Shown: piece by piece, positions 51,667 to 59,406 of the stretch | Layout: the number at the start of each line of letters is the position of its first letter | Position numbering within the stretch: position 1 is the first letter of the stretch | Assembly: GCF_015594725.1 (NCBI RefSeq) | Contig: NZ_JADNRC010000007.1 | Coordinates: 1-64,000, forward strand | Reading direction: 5' to 3' | Origin: Flavobacterium sp. ALJ2 | Lineage (GTDB): Bacteria > Bacteroidota > Bacteroidia > Flavobacteriales > Flavobacteriaceae | DNA length: 64,000 bases | Notes under the pieces: model-generated | What the model was told of the DNA's origin: nothing | The model's input: only the letters and a program-made list of their open reading frames with translations | Database searches by the model: none | Position numbers and translations under genes: made by a program

Positions 51667-51705
51667 GAGCGTCAAAAGAATATTTTTCTTTGGCGCTCTT
51701 TTTTT
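51667..51705 (+). terminator. Terminator after tig
   Basis: Stem GAGCG-CAAAGAA-type arms (51667-51680 / about 51687-51698, one bulge) are followed by a run of seven T. Confidence 0.85.
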
Positions 51706-51747
51706 AGGCTTCAAATTTAAAATAAGACATATTGGCATTGTTTATAA

Positions 51748-51793
51748 AGAGGTATGACCTTTGATTAAATAGAGGTATGACCTTTGATTAAAT
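51748..51793. repeat. Two exact tandem 23-bp repeats upstream of clpP
   Basis: The 23-base unit AGAGGTATGACCTTTGATTA plus AAT occurs at 51748-51770 and again at 51771-51793 with no mismatch. It lies 46 bases before the clpP start, in the promoter region. It may be a duplicated regulator site or a replication-slippage product. Confidence 0.92.
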
Positions 51794-51838
51794 AATTATA
51801 CATATAATATAGTAACGTACAACTTAGAACAAAAAAAT

Positions 51839-52513
51839 ATGAACTACGGTAAAGAATTTAAAAAATTTGCTACAAAGCACCAAGGAGTAAATGCTATGTA
51901 TTACGATAAAATCGTAAGTGCAATGAATCCAACTAATATGACTCCATATATTATAGAAGAACGTCAGTTGAATATTTCACAGTTAGACGTTTTTTCAAGA
52001 TTAATGATGGATAGAATTATTTTCCTTGGAACAGGGATTGATGATCAAATTGCAAATATCGTTCAGGCACAATTGTTGTTTTTAGAAAGCGCAGATGCAT
52101 CTAAGGATATTCAGATTTATCTAAATTCTCCAGGAGGAAGTGTTTATGCAGGATTAGGAATCTATGATACAATGCAATATATTAAGCCAGATGTAGCTAC
52201 AATTTGTACAGGTATGGCTGCTTCAATGGGAGCTGTTTTATTATGTGCAGGAGCAGCAGGAAAACGTTCGGCTTTACCACATTCAAGAGTAATGATTCAC
52301 CAGCCATCTGGGGGGGCACAAGGAGTTGCTACAGATATGGAAATCAATTTACGCGAAATGTTGAAACTAAAAGATGAATTATACAATATCATTTCTCAGC
52401 ATTCAGGACAAACTTTTGATAAAGTACATAAAGATAGTGAGCGTGATTATTGGATGATTGCCGATGAAGCTAAAGAGTACGGAATGATTGATGAGGTTTT
52501 GAGAAGAGGATAA
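51839..52513 (+). CDS. clpP: ATP-dependent Clp protease proteolytic subunit
   Basis: The product has 224 aa. The catalytic serine is in GMAASMGAVLL, the histidine in HSRVMIHQPSGG, and the aspartate lies in the DSERDYWM stretch. The N-terminal extension before IIEERQLNISQLDVFSRLM is typical of the family and is processed in many bacteria. With ClpX (next gene) it degrades tagged and misfolded proteins. The upstream tandem repeats may regulate it. Confidence 0.96.
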   Translation: MNYGKEFKKFATKHQGVNAMYYDKIVSAMNPTNMTPYIIEERQLNISQLDVFSRLMMDRIIFLGTGIDDQIANIVQAQLLFLESADASKDIQIYLNSPGGSVYAGLGIYDTMQYIKPDVATICTGMAASMGAVLLCAGAAGKRSALPHSRVMIHQPSGGAQGVATDMEINLREMLKLKDELYNIISQHSGQTFDKVHKDSERDYWMIADEAKEYGMIDEVLRRG

Positions 52514-52520
52514 AAAAAAT

Positions 52521-52565
52521 AGTTTAAGGTTTCAAGTTAATATTAGCAATTTGAAACCTTAAACT
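52521..52565 (+). other. Perfect 15-bp inverted repeat between clpP and clpX
   Basis: AGTTTAAGGTTTCAA (52521-52535) and its exact reverse complement (52551-52565) are separated by 15 bases. No T-run follows. In RNA this makes a strong hairpin within the clpP-clpX message, suited to setting the ratio of the two proteins, or to processing (inference). Confidence 0.8.
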
Positions 52566-52578
52566 TGATATATAAAAA

Positions 52579-53811
52579 ATGGCAAAAGTAGTATTAGAAT
52601 GTTCGTTTTGTGGGAGAAAAAAGCCAGAGACCAATTTATTAATTGCTGGTATTAATGCACATATTTGTGATAAGTGTATCGAACAAGCACACGGAATTGT
52701 TTTAGAAGAATTAAAATCAAGTGGAAGCTCAAAACTAGTTGGTGATTTAATATTAAAGAAACCAAAAGAAATTAGAGCATTCTTAGATCAATATGTAATT
52801 GGTCAGGATCAAACTAAAAAAGTAATGTCTGTTGCGGTTTACAATCATTACAAACGTTTAATGCAACAACAGTTGGATGACGAAGTAGAGATAGAAAAAA
52901 GTAACATCATTATGGTTGGTCAAACCGGAACAGGAAAAACATTGGTGGCTAAAACCATTGCAAAAATGTTAGACGTTCCTTTGGCAATTGTTGATGCTAC
53001 CGTTTTAACCGAAGCAGGATATGTTGGAGAAGACGTAGAGAGCATTTTGACACGTTTGCTTCAAGCTGCTGATTACGATGTGGAAAAAGCCGAAAGAGGA
53101 ATCGTTTTTATTGATGAAATAGATAAAATTGCTCGTAAAAGCGATAATCCATCAATAACACGTGATGTTTCGGGTGAAGGAGTGCAACAAGCATTATTAA
53201 AATTATTAGAAGGAACAGTTGTAAATGTACCACCAAAAGGAGGACGTAAACATCCAGACCAAAAATTTGTTGAGGTAAACACACAAAATATTTTGTTTAT
53301 AGCCGGAGGAGCTTTTGATGGAGTAGAACGTATTATTTCAAAACGTTTAAACCGTCAGGCAGTTGGTTATAGTACATCAAAAAATGTGGATAATATCGAC
53401 AAAGACAATTTATTGCAATACATCATTCCAAAAGATATCAAAGACTTTGGATTGATTCCTGAAATCATTGGTCGTTTACCAGTTTTAACGCATATGGATC
53501 CTTTAGATAGAGAAACATTGCGTGCAATTCTTACTCAGCCTAAAAATGCATTAATCAAACAATATCAAAAATTGTTTTTAATGGATGAGGTAGAGTTTAC
53601 GATTACTGATGAAGCATTGGATTTTATTGTAGAAAAAGCTTTGGAGTATAAATTAGGAGCACGTGGATTACGTTCGTTATGCGAAGCTATCCTAACTGAT
53701 GCCATGTATGATTTACCAAGTTCAGATGTTAAAATATTAGAAATTGATAAAGAGTACGCCAAAGAAACATTAAATAAAAATTTATTGAAACGATTAGAAA
53801 TCGCTTCATAA
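52579..53811 (+). CDS. clpX: ATP-dependent Clp protease ATP-binding subunit ClpX
   Basis: The product has 410 aa. The N-terminal C4 zinc domain has the cysteines of CSFCGRKKP and HICDKCIEQ. Walker A is GQTGTGKT, the pore-loop region includes [10 protein letters not shown], Walker B is [11 protein letters not shown], and sensor-2 lies in [14 protein letters not shown]. It unfolds substrates and feeds them to ClpP. It lies 65 bp after clpP with the hairpin between them and ends before a bidirectional terminator. Confidence 0.96.
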   Translation: MAKVVLECSFCGRKKPETNLLIAGINAHICDKCIEQAHGIVLEELKSSGSSKLVGDLILKKPKEIRAFLDQYVIGQDQTKKVMSVAVYNHYKRLMQQQLDDEVEIEKSNIIMVGQTGTGKTLVAKTIAKMLDVPLAIVDATVLTEAGYVGEDVESILTRLLQAADYDVEKAERGIVFIDEIDKIARKSDNPSITRDVSGEGVQQALLKLLEGTVVNVPPKGGRKHPDQKFVEVNTQNILFIAGGAFDGVERIISKRLNRQAVGYSTSKNVDNIDKDNLLQYIIPKDIKDFGLIPEIIGRLPVLTHMDPLDRETLRAILTQPKNALIKQYQKLFLMDEVEFTITDEALDFIVEKALEYKLGARGLRSLCEAILTDAMYDLPSSDVKILEIDKEYAKETLNKNLLKRLEIAS

Positions 53812-53861
53812 ATCTTTAAATATCTTCGACAAAATTTTAAACATTGTCAAAGATTCATCCT

Positions 53862-53893
53862 AACCTGTTCATTTATTTGGACAGGTTTTTTTT
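53862..53893. terminator. Bidirectional terminator between clpX and the GlxA-type regulator
   Basis: The stem AACCTGTTC (53862-53870) / GGACAGGTT (53879-53887) has one G-T pair and is followed by T8 on the plus side. The regulator's stop codon (53892-53894) abuts the T-run. Confidence 0.8.
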
Positions 53894-54857
53894 ATCTCAC
53901 TCTAAATTTCTCCCGATATTCTATCGGTTTCATTCCTACCATTTTGTAAAAAACTTTTCTAAAAGATTTCGGGTCATTGTAACCAGTTTTTTCGATAATC
54001 TCGGATATAGAAAGTTGCGTTTGTTCAAGGTATTTTTTAGAACTTTCTACACGAATGTTTTGCAAGTATTCGATAGGAGGAATGCCAACTACCAGCTTAA
54101 ATCTTCGAGTCATATTTCTATTACTGGTTGGAATATCTTTAGTGATTTCTTCCAGTTTCTCTATTGTGCTGTATTCATTTTCTATTTTGTGTTGCAATTG
54201 AGCAACAAGAATATCATTATGTAAATGATTAGGACGAAAAGTGCTAAAATAACTTTGCTTATGACGATTTAAATCAATGGCAAAAATTTTAGCAATTTGT
54301 ACAGCTACTTCATTTCCGCAATATTTCTGAACCAAAAGAATTAGTAAATGAAAAGAAGAAGTTGATCCACCACTTGTATAAAGCGTTCCGTCGACGGTTA
54401 ATGTTTCTTCGGGTTTTAAATTTACTAAAGGAAACGATTGGTTAAAAGCACTACAGGCATCAACATGGGTCGTAGCTAACTTTTCATCTAATAATCCAGA
54501 AGCACCAAGCAAGAAAGCACCAGTACAAAAACTGGCTATTTCTGCCCCAAGTAAATGTTGTTTTTTTAACCAAGGAATAAAATGGCTATTTTTAGCAATC
54601 ATTCCTCTCATATCATCCGTAGTAAATGCAGGAATTAAAACCAATCCGAGTTTTTCTTCAGAGGATTGGATAGAATTAACTTTATAATTAAATAATTTCT
54701 CTTGCTCTATTTGTTCCGAGGATTGAAAAATGAATATTTCAAACGGTTTTTCACCTTCAGGATGTAGTTTGTTAGCAGTTTCAAAAACTTCCAGTATAGC
54801 AGCAATACTCAATAATTTATAGTCATATGGAACGATTAACCCAACTTTTTTACTCAT
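53892..54857 (-). CDS. GlxA-family transcriptional regulator (DJ-1/PfpI + AraC domains)
   Basis: The product has 321 aa from the ATG at 54857. A longer frame to 54911 begins upstream of the -7 box at 54889 and is rejected. The N-terminal DJ-1/PfpI-like domain (about 1-180) has the nucleophile-elbow segment IASFCTGAFLLGASGLLDE. The C-terminal AraC domain (about 215-315) has two helix-turn-helix motifs, including LSISEIIEKTGYNDPKSFRK and the closing FYKMVGMKPIEYREK. Regulators of this type usually act on neighbouring genes. It diverges from the VOC/SRPBCC cluster across 141 bp. Confidence 0.9.
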   Translation of the reverse strand: MSKKVGLIVPYDYKLLSIAAILEVFETANKLHPEGEKPFEIFIFQSSEQIEQEKLFNYKVNSIQSSEEKLGLVLIPAFTTDDMRGMIAKNSHFIPWLKKQHLLGAEIASFCTGAFLLGASGLLDEKLATTHVDACSAFNQSFPLVNLKPEETLTVDGTLYTSGGSTSSFHLLILLVQKYCGNEVAVQIAKIFAIDLNRHKQSYFSTFRPNHLHNDILVAQLQHKIENEYSTIEKLEEITKDIPTSNRNMTRRFKLVVGIPPIEYLQNIRVESSKKYLEQTQLSISEIIEKTGYNDPKSFRKVFYKMVGMKPIEYREKFRVR

Positions 54858-54888
54858 TATTTCTTTTTTTAAATGAAAATAGCCGATA

Positions 54889-54896
54889 CAAAAATA
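54889..54896 (-). promoter_or_regulatory. -7 promoter box for the GlxA-type regulator
   Basis: On the minus strand TATTTTTG fits TANNTTTG, 31 bases before the ATG at 54857. Confidence 0.5.
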
Positions 54897-54961
54897 GTTT
54901 TTTTGTCTCAAATGACCCTAAAAATGACTTTTATTATAGTCTAAAGACTAGGTGATTACTT

Positions 54962-54969
54962 TAAATTTG
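54962..54969 (+). promoter_or_regulatory. -7 promoter box for the VOC/SRPBCC cluster
   Basis: TAAATTTG fits TANNTTTG, 29 bases before the first VOC start. It shares the 141-bp divergent region with the regulator's promoter. Confidence 0.45.
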
Positions 54970-54998
54970 CTTTAAATAATTTGTAAATTTATATAAAA

Positions 54999-55406
54999 AT
55001 GAAAACAGAAATTTTCTTAAATCTTCCAGTAAAAGATTTAAATCGCAGTATGGCTTTTTTTACGGAACTAGGTTTTACATTCAATTTAAATTTCACAGAT
55101 GATAAAGCAGCTTGTTTAGAAATCGGAGAAAATATATTTGCAATGCTTTTGTTAGAAGAGTTTTTTAAAACATTCACCCAAAAACAAATTTGCAATACAG
55201 CAACCACGACCGAAGTCTTAATGGCGTTATCTGTTGATAGCCGAGAAAAAGTAGATAAAATAATTGAAGCAGTAGTAAAAGCTGGGGGTACAGAATACAT
55301 GGATGCCAAAGATTACGGATGGATGTATCAAAAAGCTTTTTTAGATTTAGATGGACATCATTGGGAAATATTTTTCATGGATGAAAGTCAAGCGCCAAAA
55401 AATTAA
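54999..55406 (+). CDS. VOC (glyoxalase/bleomycin-resistance) family protein 1
   Basis: The product has 135 aa with two paired beta-alpha-beta-beta-beta modules. The start is IFLNLPVKDLNRSMAFFTEL and the end is GWMYQKAFLDLDGHHWEIFFMDES, the typical metal/ligand region of VOC proteins. The family includes glyoxalases, dioxygenases and antibiotic-binding proteins, so no substrate is assigned. It is a clear paralogue of the VOC gene at 55992 (shared NLPVKD and DLDGH motifs). Confidence 0.88.
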   Translation: MKTEIFLNLPVKDLNRSMAFFTELGFTFNLNFTDDKAACLEIGENIFAMLLLEEFFKTFTQKQICNTATTTEVLMALSVDSREKVDKIIEAVVKAGGTEYMDAKDYGWMYQKAFLDLDGHHWEIFFMDESQAPKN

Positions 55407-55443
55407 AAGTCAATTTATAAAGGATAATTTTAATCAATTGAAT

Positions 55444-55848
55444 ATGATAACAGTTCAAAGCACAGTAAAGGCTCCAATAGCAAAAGTTTGGGAAATATGG
55501 ACAGTTCCAAAACATATACAAGAATGGAATAATGCTTCCCCAGAATGGCATACACCATACGCTGAGAATGATTTAAAAACAGGAGGTAAATTTAAATCGA
55601 CAATGGCAGCCAGAGACGGAAGCATGAGTTTTGATTTTGAAGGAGAATATACCTTGGTAAAAGAGAACGAAGCTATTGAATATATAATTTCTGATGGGAG
55701 AAAAGTTGAAATTAGTTTTAATGAAACCCAAAACGGAGTAGAAATAATCGAAAGTTTTGATCCCGAAACACAAAATCCAGAAAATTTTCAGCAGCAAGGA
55801 TGGCAAGCTATTCTTGATAATTTTAAAAATTATGTAGAGAGTAATTAA
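55444..55848 (+). CDS. SRPBCC/AHSA1-like domain protein 1
   Basis: The product has 134 aa from the ATG at 55444. A longer frame overlaps the VOC gene and is rejected. It has the START/SRPBCC helix-grip fold: APIAKVWEIWTVPKHIQEWN at the start and a C-terminal long helix (QQGWQAILDNFKNYVESN). Such domains bind hydrophobic ligands or act as polyketide-cyclase-like enzymes. It lies 37 bp after VOC protein 1 and was probably duplicated together with it. Confidence 0.85.
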   Translation: MITVQSTVKAPIAKVWEIWTVPKHIQEWNNASPEWHTPYAENDLKTGGKFKSTMAARDGSMSFDFEGEYTLVKENEAIEYIISDGRKVEISFNETQNGVEIIESFDPETQNPENFQQQGWQAILDNFKNYVESN

Positions 55849-55991
55849 GGAAGGTATAAAGGGACAGCGTTACAAAGTTTTTTGAAAAACATGAAATTAA
55901 ATAAAAACAGCGTTTTGTAAGCCCAGCTTAAATGAACTTACATTGCTTATATGGTTTGAAATAAATAGTGTAAAACTTAAAATATCAAAAA

Positions 55992-56402
55992 ATGATAAAG
56001 CAAATATGGCTCAATTTGCCAGTAAAAGATGTAGCAAAATCGAAAGCCTTTTTCTCAAAAATTGGATTTTCATTTAATGAAGAACACGACACACCAAAAT
56101 CAACTTGTATGCTCGTTGGTGAAGGTAAATTTGTAATAATGCTTTTTGAAGAGAATATGTTTACAGATTTCTCTCAAAATAAATTAACAGATACAAAAAC
56201 AAGTTCAGAAGTGTTAATTTCTATAGATGCTGAAAGTAAAGAAGAAGTAGATGCTCTTGCTCAAAAAGTTCTAGAAGCAGGAGGAAATGTTTTTGCAGCT
56301 CCTGCAGAAAGTCGTGATTGGATGTATGGTTGTGCTTTTGCAGATTTAGATGGACATCGCTGGAATTCTTTATTTATGGATTTTAGTAAAATACCAAAAT
56401 AA
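55992..56402 (+). CDS. VOC family protein 2
   Basis: The product has 136 aa. It is paralogous to VOC protein 1 (IWLNLPVKDVAKSKAFFSKI, then DWMYGCAFADLDGHRWNSLF). It differs near the C-terminus, where the HHWE of copy 1 is replaced by HRWN, so the last metal-ligand position could be lost. The gap upstream (143 bp) holds no gene. Confidence 0.87.
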   Translation: MIKQIWLNLPVKDVAKSKAFFSKIGFSFNEEHDTPKSTCMLVGEGKFVIMLFEENMFTDFSQNKLTDTKTSSEVLISIDAESKEEVDALAQKVLEAGGNVFAAPAESRDWMYGCAFADLDGHRWNSLFMDFSKIPK

Positions 56403-56408
56403 AATCTC

Positions 56409-56849
56409 ATGGAAACTTTAGAGTTTGCAATTAGAATTAAAGCTCCAGTCGAAAAAATCTGGTCAGTTTTATGGGAGGATGAAACCTACAAAAAATGGAC
56501 AAGTGTTTTTTGCGAAGGTTCACACACTATAAGTGATTGGAATGAAGGCGATAAAATACATTTCATGTCGCCTAACGGAGAAGGAATGTATAGTGTTATC
56601 GAAACTAAAATTCCAAATGAATATATGGCTTTTAAGCATTTGGGTGAAATAAAAGACTTTAAAGAATTACCCATCGATGAAGCAACAAAAAAGTGGAGTG
56701 GAGTAATGGAAACCTATCGATTGACCGAAGAAGATGGTTTTACAGTTCTCGAAGCTAAAGTTGATACGTTCGAGAAATATATAGATTATTTTAAAGAAGT
56801 TTTTCCGAAAGGATTAGAAATGGTAAAAGAATTATCAGAAGAAAAATAA
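56409..56849 (+). CDS. SRPBCC/AHSA1-like domain protein 2
   Basis: The product has 146 aa in the helix-grip fold. The start is FAIRIKAPVEKIWSVLWEDE followed by TYKKW, and GEGMYSVIETKIPNEYMAFKHLG lies mid-protein (only the family-type stretch GMYSVIETK is cited). The closing helix is YFKEVFPKGLEMVKEL. It lies 6 bp after VOC protein 2. The VOC-SRPBCC pair therefore occurs twice in a row. Ligand unknown. Confidence 0.86.
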   Translation: METLEFAIRIKAPVEKIWSVLWEDETYKKWTSVFCEGSHTISDWNEGDKIHFMSPNGEGMYSVIETKIPNEYMAFKHLGEIKDFKELPIDEATKKWSGVMETYRLTEEDGFTVLEAKVDTFEKYIDYFKEVFPKGLEMVKELSEEK

Positions 56850-56879
56850 TAAAAACACTAACAATAAAAATAAAATATC

Positions 56880-57323
56880 ATGGCAGCAGTAAATCCCTAT
56901 TTAATTTTTAATGGAAATTGCGAAGAAGCATTTCTATTTTATAAATCAGTTTTTGGAGGCGAATTTGGATACATTGGAAAATTCAAAGATATGCCTGCAG
57001 ACGAGAATTGTTCTCAAGCATCAAGTGACAGTGAAGAAGCAGAAAGAATTATGCATGTTAGTTTACCAATTGGTCAAACTATTTTAATGGGAAGCGATAG
57101 TACCGAACAATCTGGTGCTGTAACTTTTGGAGGGAATTTTTCAGTTTCAATTAATGTCGAAAGTGCACAAGAAGGCGATAGAATTTTTAACGGACTCTCA
57201 GCAGGAGGGAATCCATTTATGCCAATGGATAAAACTTTTTGGGGTGCTTATTTCGGAATGTTTACCGATAAGTTTGGAGTAAACTGGATGGTAAATTTTG
57301 ATGAGAATATGCCAAGTAGTTAA
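56880..57323 (+). CDS. PhnB-like VOC family protein 3
   Basis: The product has 147 aa with the PhnB/3-demethylubiquinone-methyltransferase-like signature YLIFNGNCEEAFLFYKSVFG and the C-terminal DKFGVNWMVNF. It belongs to a different VOC branch from copies 1 and 2. PhnB-type proteins have no agreed reaction. It is the last gene of the cluster, closed by a hairpin terminator at 57357. Confidence 0.9.
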   Translation: MAAVNPYLIFNGNCEEAFLFYKSVFGGEFGYIGKFKDMPADENCSQASSDSEEAERIMHVSLPIGQTILMGSDSTEQSGAVTFGGNFSVSINVESAQEGDRIFNGLSAGGNPFMPMDKTFWGAYFGMFTDKFGVNWMVNFDENMPSS

Positions 57324-57356
57324 ATTAAACAATTACCATTAGGTAATTATCAGAAT

Positions 57357-57422
57357 ATTATTTAGAATAATTTTAGGGCAAGATTTACTTGTCTCTCTAG
57401 TTGTTCTAAATAATCTTTTTTT
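57357..57422 (+). terminator. Terminator of the VOC/SRPBCC cluster
   Basis: The outer stem ATTATTTAGAA (57357-57367) / TTCTAAATAAT (57404-57414) is followed by C and T7. An inner partial stem (GGCAAG / CTTGTC) is in the loop. Confidence 0.75.
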
Positions 57423-57590
57423 ATTTAGAGTTGCTTCAATATAGGCTATTCTAAGCTTTGGAAACAAAGAATAAATTATTTAAATAAATTATGCCGATTT
57501 GTGTTTTTTCTTTACAAGAAAACAAAGCATATTCTTTTTTATCAACAATAGATTGTCGATTTTTGTCACTTCTAAATCAATAAAGATAAA

Positions 57591-58820
57591 ATGACAACAG
57601 AAGATAAAGAGATTATTTTATTAAAAGTTTCAGGTCATGATAAACCAGGAGTTACAGCAGGTTTAACCGCAGTATTGGCTACTTACGATGCCGTTATTTT
57701 AGATATTGGACAAGCAGATATTCACGATACACTTTCTTTGGGAATTTTATTTGAAATCCAAGCCGGTTCCACTTCAGGACCAGTTCTGAAAGATTTGTTG
57801 TTTAAAGCTTATGAATTAGAAGTTAAGGTAAAGTTCATTCCAATCTCTATTGAAGATTACGAAAAGTGGGTAAAAACACAATCCAAGCAACGCTATATTG
57901 TTAATATCCTAGGAGAAAAATTAGCAGCTTCGCAATTAGCAGCAGTTGCAAAATTATTATCCAATCAAAATTTAAATATTGTTTCCATAATAAGATTAAC
58001 AGGTAGAACGTCTGTTGTAGAACATGAAGATTACCCTCGTTCATGCATACAATTATCGCTAACAGGAGATGTTGTAGATAAAATTGCAATGACAGCAAGT
58101 TTTATGGAAATTTCCAGAACCCTAAATGTAGATATTTCATTTCAAGAAGATAATATTTATAGAAGAAATCGACGTTTGGTTTGTTTCGATATGGACTCAA
58201 CGCTAATCCAAACTGAAGTAATAGACGAATTGGCAGAGCTTAATGGAGTAGGCGAACAAGTAAGAGCTATTACTGAATCGGCTATGAATGGCGAGATAGA
58301 TTTCAACGAAAGCTTTAAGAAGCGCATGGCATTGTTAGAAGGTTTGAGCGAAGATGTTTTACAATCGGTTGCCGAAAAATTACCTATTACCAAAGGAGCT
58401 CATCGTTTAATGAAAGCCTTAAAATATTACGGATATAAAACCGCTATATTATCTGGAGGATTCACCTATTTTGGAGAATATTTACAAAAAGAGCTAGGTA
58501 TCGACTATGTTCATGCCAACCGATTAGAGATTAAAGACGGTAAGTTAACTGGTAAATATTTAGGCGAAATCGTAGATGGGCAAAAGAAAGCTGAATACCT
58601 AAGAGCAATAGCTGAAAAAGAAGGAATTCACATCAATCAAACCATAGCAGTAGGAGATGGAGCCAACGATTTGCCAATGCTAAATTTAGCAGGTCTAGGA
58701 ATCGCATTTCACGCTAAACCAACGGTAAAAGAAAGCGCATCAACCTCTATTTCGAGTTTAGGACTCGATGGAGTTTTATACCTATTAGGATATCATGATA
58801 GGTATATTGATATGATGTAG
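57591..58820 (+). CDS. serB: Phosphoserine phosphatase with two ACT-like domains
   Basis: The product has 409 aa. Residues about 8-180 hold two ACT-like regulatory folds (IILLKVSGHDKPGVTAGLTA and RYIVNILGEKLAASQLAAVAK). The HAD phosphatase follows, with motif I CFDMDSTLIQTE (nucleophile Asp), motif II ILSGGFTYF and motif IV VGDGANDLPML. It performs the last step of serine synthesis, and the ACT domains likely sense serine. It is transcribed alone, with a terminator at 58872. Confidence 0.95.
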   Translation: MTTEDKEIILLKVSGHDKPGVTAGLTAVLATYDAVILDIGQADIHDTLSLGILFEIQAGSTSGPVLKDLLFKAYELEVKVKFIPISIEDYEKWVKTQSKQRYIVNILGEKLAASQLAAVAKLLSNQNLNIVSIIRLTGRTSVVEHEDYPRSCIQLSLTGDVVDKIAMTASFMEISRTLNVDISFQEDNIYRRNRRLVCFDMDSTLIQTEVIDELAELNGVGEQVRAITESAMNGEIDFNESFKKRMALLEGLSEDVLQSVAEKLPITKGAHRLMKALKYYGYKTAILSGGFTYFGEYLQKELGIDYVHANRLEIKDGKLTGKYLGEIVDGQKKAEYLRAIAEKEGIHINQTIAVGDGANDLPMLNLAGLGIAFHAKPTVKESASTSISSLGLDGVLYLLGYHDRYIDMM

Positions 58821-58840
58821 TTTATTTATAATAATTTTAG

Positions 58841-58859
58841 GTTGAGCGGAGTCGAAGCC
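58841..58859. repeat. Dispersed GAGCGGAGTCGAAG-type repeat, copy A
   Basis: The stretch GTTGAGCGGAGTCGAAGCC matches a short sequence I know as common in intergenic DNA of many Bacteroidetes (usually in the form CTTCGACTCCGCTCAGGGTGACA). It is part of a repeat-rich gap. Confidence 0.55.
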
Positions 58860-58871
58860 TTTTTATATAAC

Positions 58872-58904
58872 AAACCTTAGCTAATTTTAAGCTGAGGTTT
58901 TTTT
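58872..58904 (+). terminator. Terminator after serB
   Basis: The stem AAACCTTAGCT (58872-58882) / AGCTGAGGTTT (58890-58900) has one mismatch and is followed by a T-run. Confidence 0.8.
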
Positions 58905-58905
58905 A

Positions 58906-59010
58906 TGGGCATGCCCCGCAGAAAAAGCGGGTCGGGCTATACATTCCAATCTTTTTATTTTTTAAAGAAAAAAATAAAAAGGATTTCCATTGCTATCCCT
59001 CATGCGACTC
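58906..59010. repeat. Two-hairpin intergenic repeat element (Flavobacterium-type)
   Basis: A GC-rich hairpin (CCCGC-agaaaaa-GCGGG near 58914-58931) is followed by a long A/T hairpin (AATCTTTTTATTTTTT from 58948, and AAAAAATAAAAAGGATT to about 58985). It ends with GCTATCCCTCATGCG. The words GTCGGGCTAT, AAAAAGGAT and CTATCCCTCA are familiar from repeated intergenic elements in flavobacterial genomes. No gene is seen. It may be a small RNA-like or mobile non-autonomous element. Confidence 0.5.
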
Positions 59011-59077
59011 AGCATATTTTAGACAATTTAGACTTGCTTAGACTACTTAGATTTTGGGATTTCTAGATTCGCAAACT

Positions 59078-59113
59078 TGTCACCCTGAGCGTCTCGAAAC
59101 TTCGTGAGAAGGG
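59078..59113. repeat. Dispersed CACCCTGAGCG-type repeat, copy B
   Basis: TGTCACCCTGAGCG followed by a CTCGAAACTTCGTGAG palindrome. The same family as the copy at 58841, in the opposite orientation. Common in Bacteroidetes intergenic DNA (recalled, not searched). Confidence 0.55.
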
Positions 59114-59175
59114 CGTACGGGGCTTTGACTCCACCTGACAAAATCACGTAAACAAATAGGATATTTTACTCCAGG

Positions 59176-59257
59176 GCTAGTGCGAGCGTTCCGCTCGTAC
59201 TCGTAAAGAGCATATTTTAAAGTTGATTGCGTTCACGAGCGGGACGCTCGCGCCAGC
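59176..59257. repeat. REP-like palindromic element, copy 1
   Basis: Left arm GCTAGTGCGAGCGTTCCGCT continuing to 59198, right arm 59235-59257, with a 36-base A/T-rich loop. The arms pair over about 23 bases with a few G-T or mismatched positions. Bases 59176-59252 recur at 59322-59398 with one difference. The GC-rich arms stand out from the AT-rich background. It resembles REP/BIME elements mobilised by RAYT (TnpA-REP) transposases, none of which is in the window. Confidence 0.75.
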
Positions 59258-59321
59258 AGCGATATATTGTGGTAAGATTATCTCAAAAATAGAGTAAATA
59301 CTCAATCTGTTTTTCCTCAGC

Positions 59322-59398
59322 GCTAGTGCGAGCGTTCCGCTCGTACTCGTAAAGAGCATATTTTAAAGTTGATTGCGTTCACAAGCGGGACGCTCGCG
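59322..59398. repeat. REP-like palindromic element, copy 2
   Basis: A 77-base copy of the element at 59176, identical except for ACAAGC in place of ACGAGC in the right arm (59381-59386). Its outermost right-arm bases are missing. It ends 8 bases from the stop codon of the convergent small-protein gene. The two copies are in direct orientation, 146 bases apart start to start. Confidence 0.75.
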
Positions 59399-59406
59399 TT
59401 GACACG

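Larger units (their letters stand above)
58821..59406. other. Gene-free, repeat-rich intergenic region
   Basis: These 586 bases between serB and the small secreted protein hold no credible gene. They contain the serB terminator, the GAGCGGAGTCGAAG repeats (58841 and 59079), the two-hairpin element (58906-59010), a degenerate TTTAGA-rich stretch (about 59015-59070), and two REP-like palindromes (59176-59257 and 59322-59398). Confidence 0.8.

Noticed and set aside
54858..54911. Longer N-terminus for the GlxA-type regulator
   Set aside because: It begins upstream of the TATTTTTG box at 54889-54896, and the extra residues do not resemble the family start.
59177..59359. Minus-strand open frame of 60 codons over the REP-like repeats
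   Set aside because: It is formed by the palindromes themselves, with no start context or similarity to a protein family.
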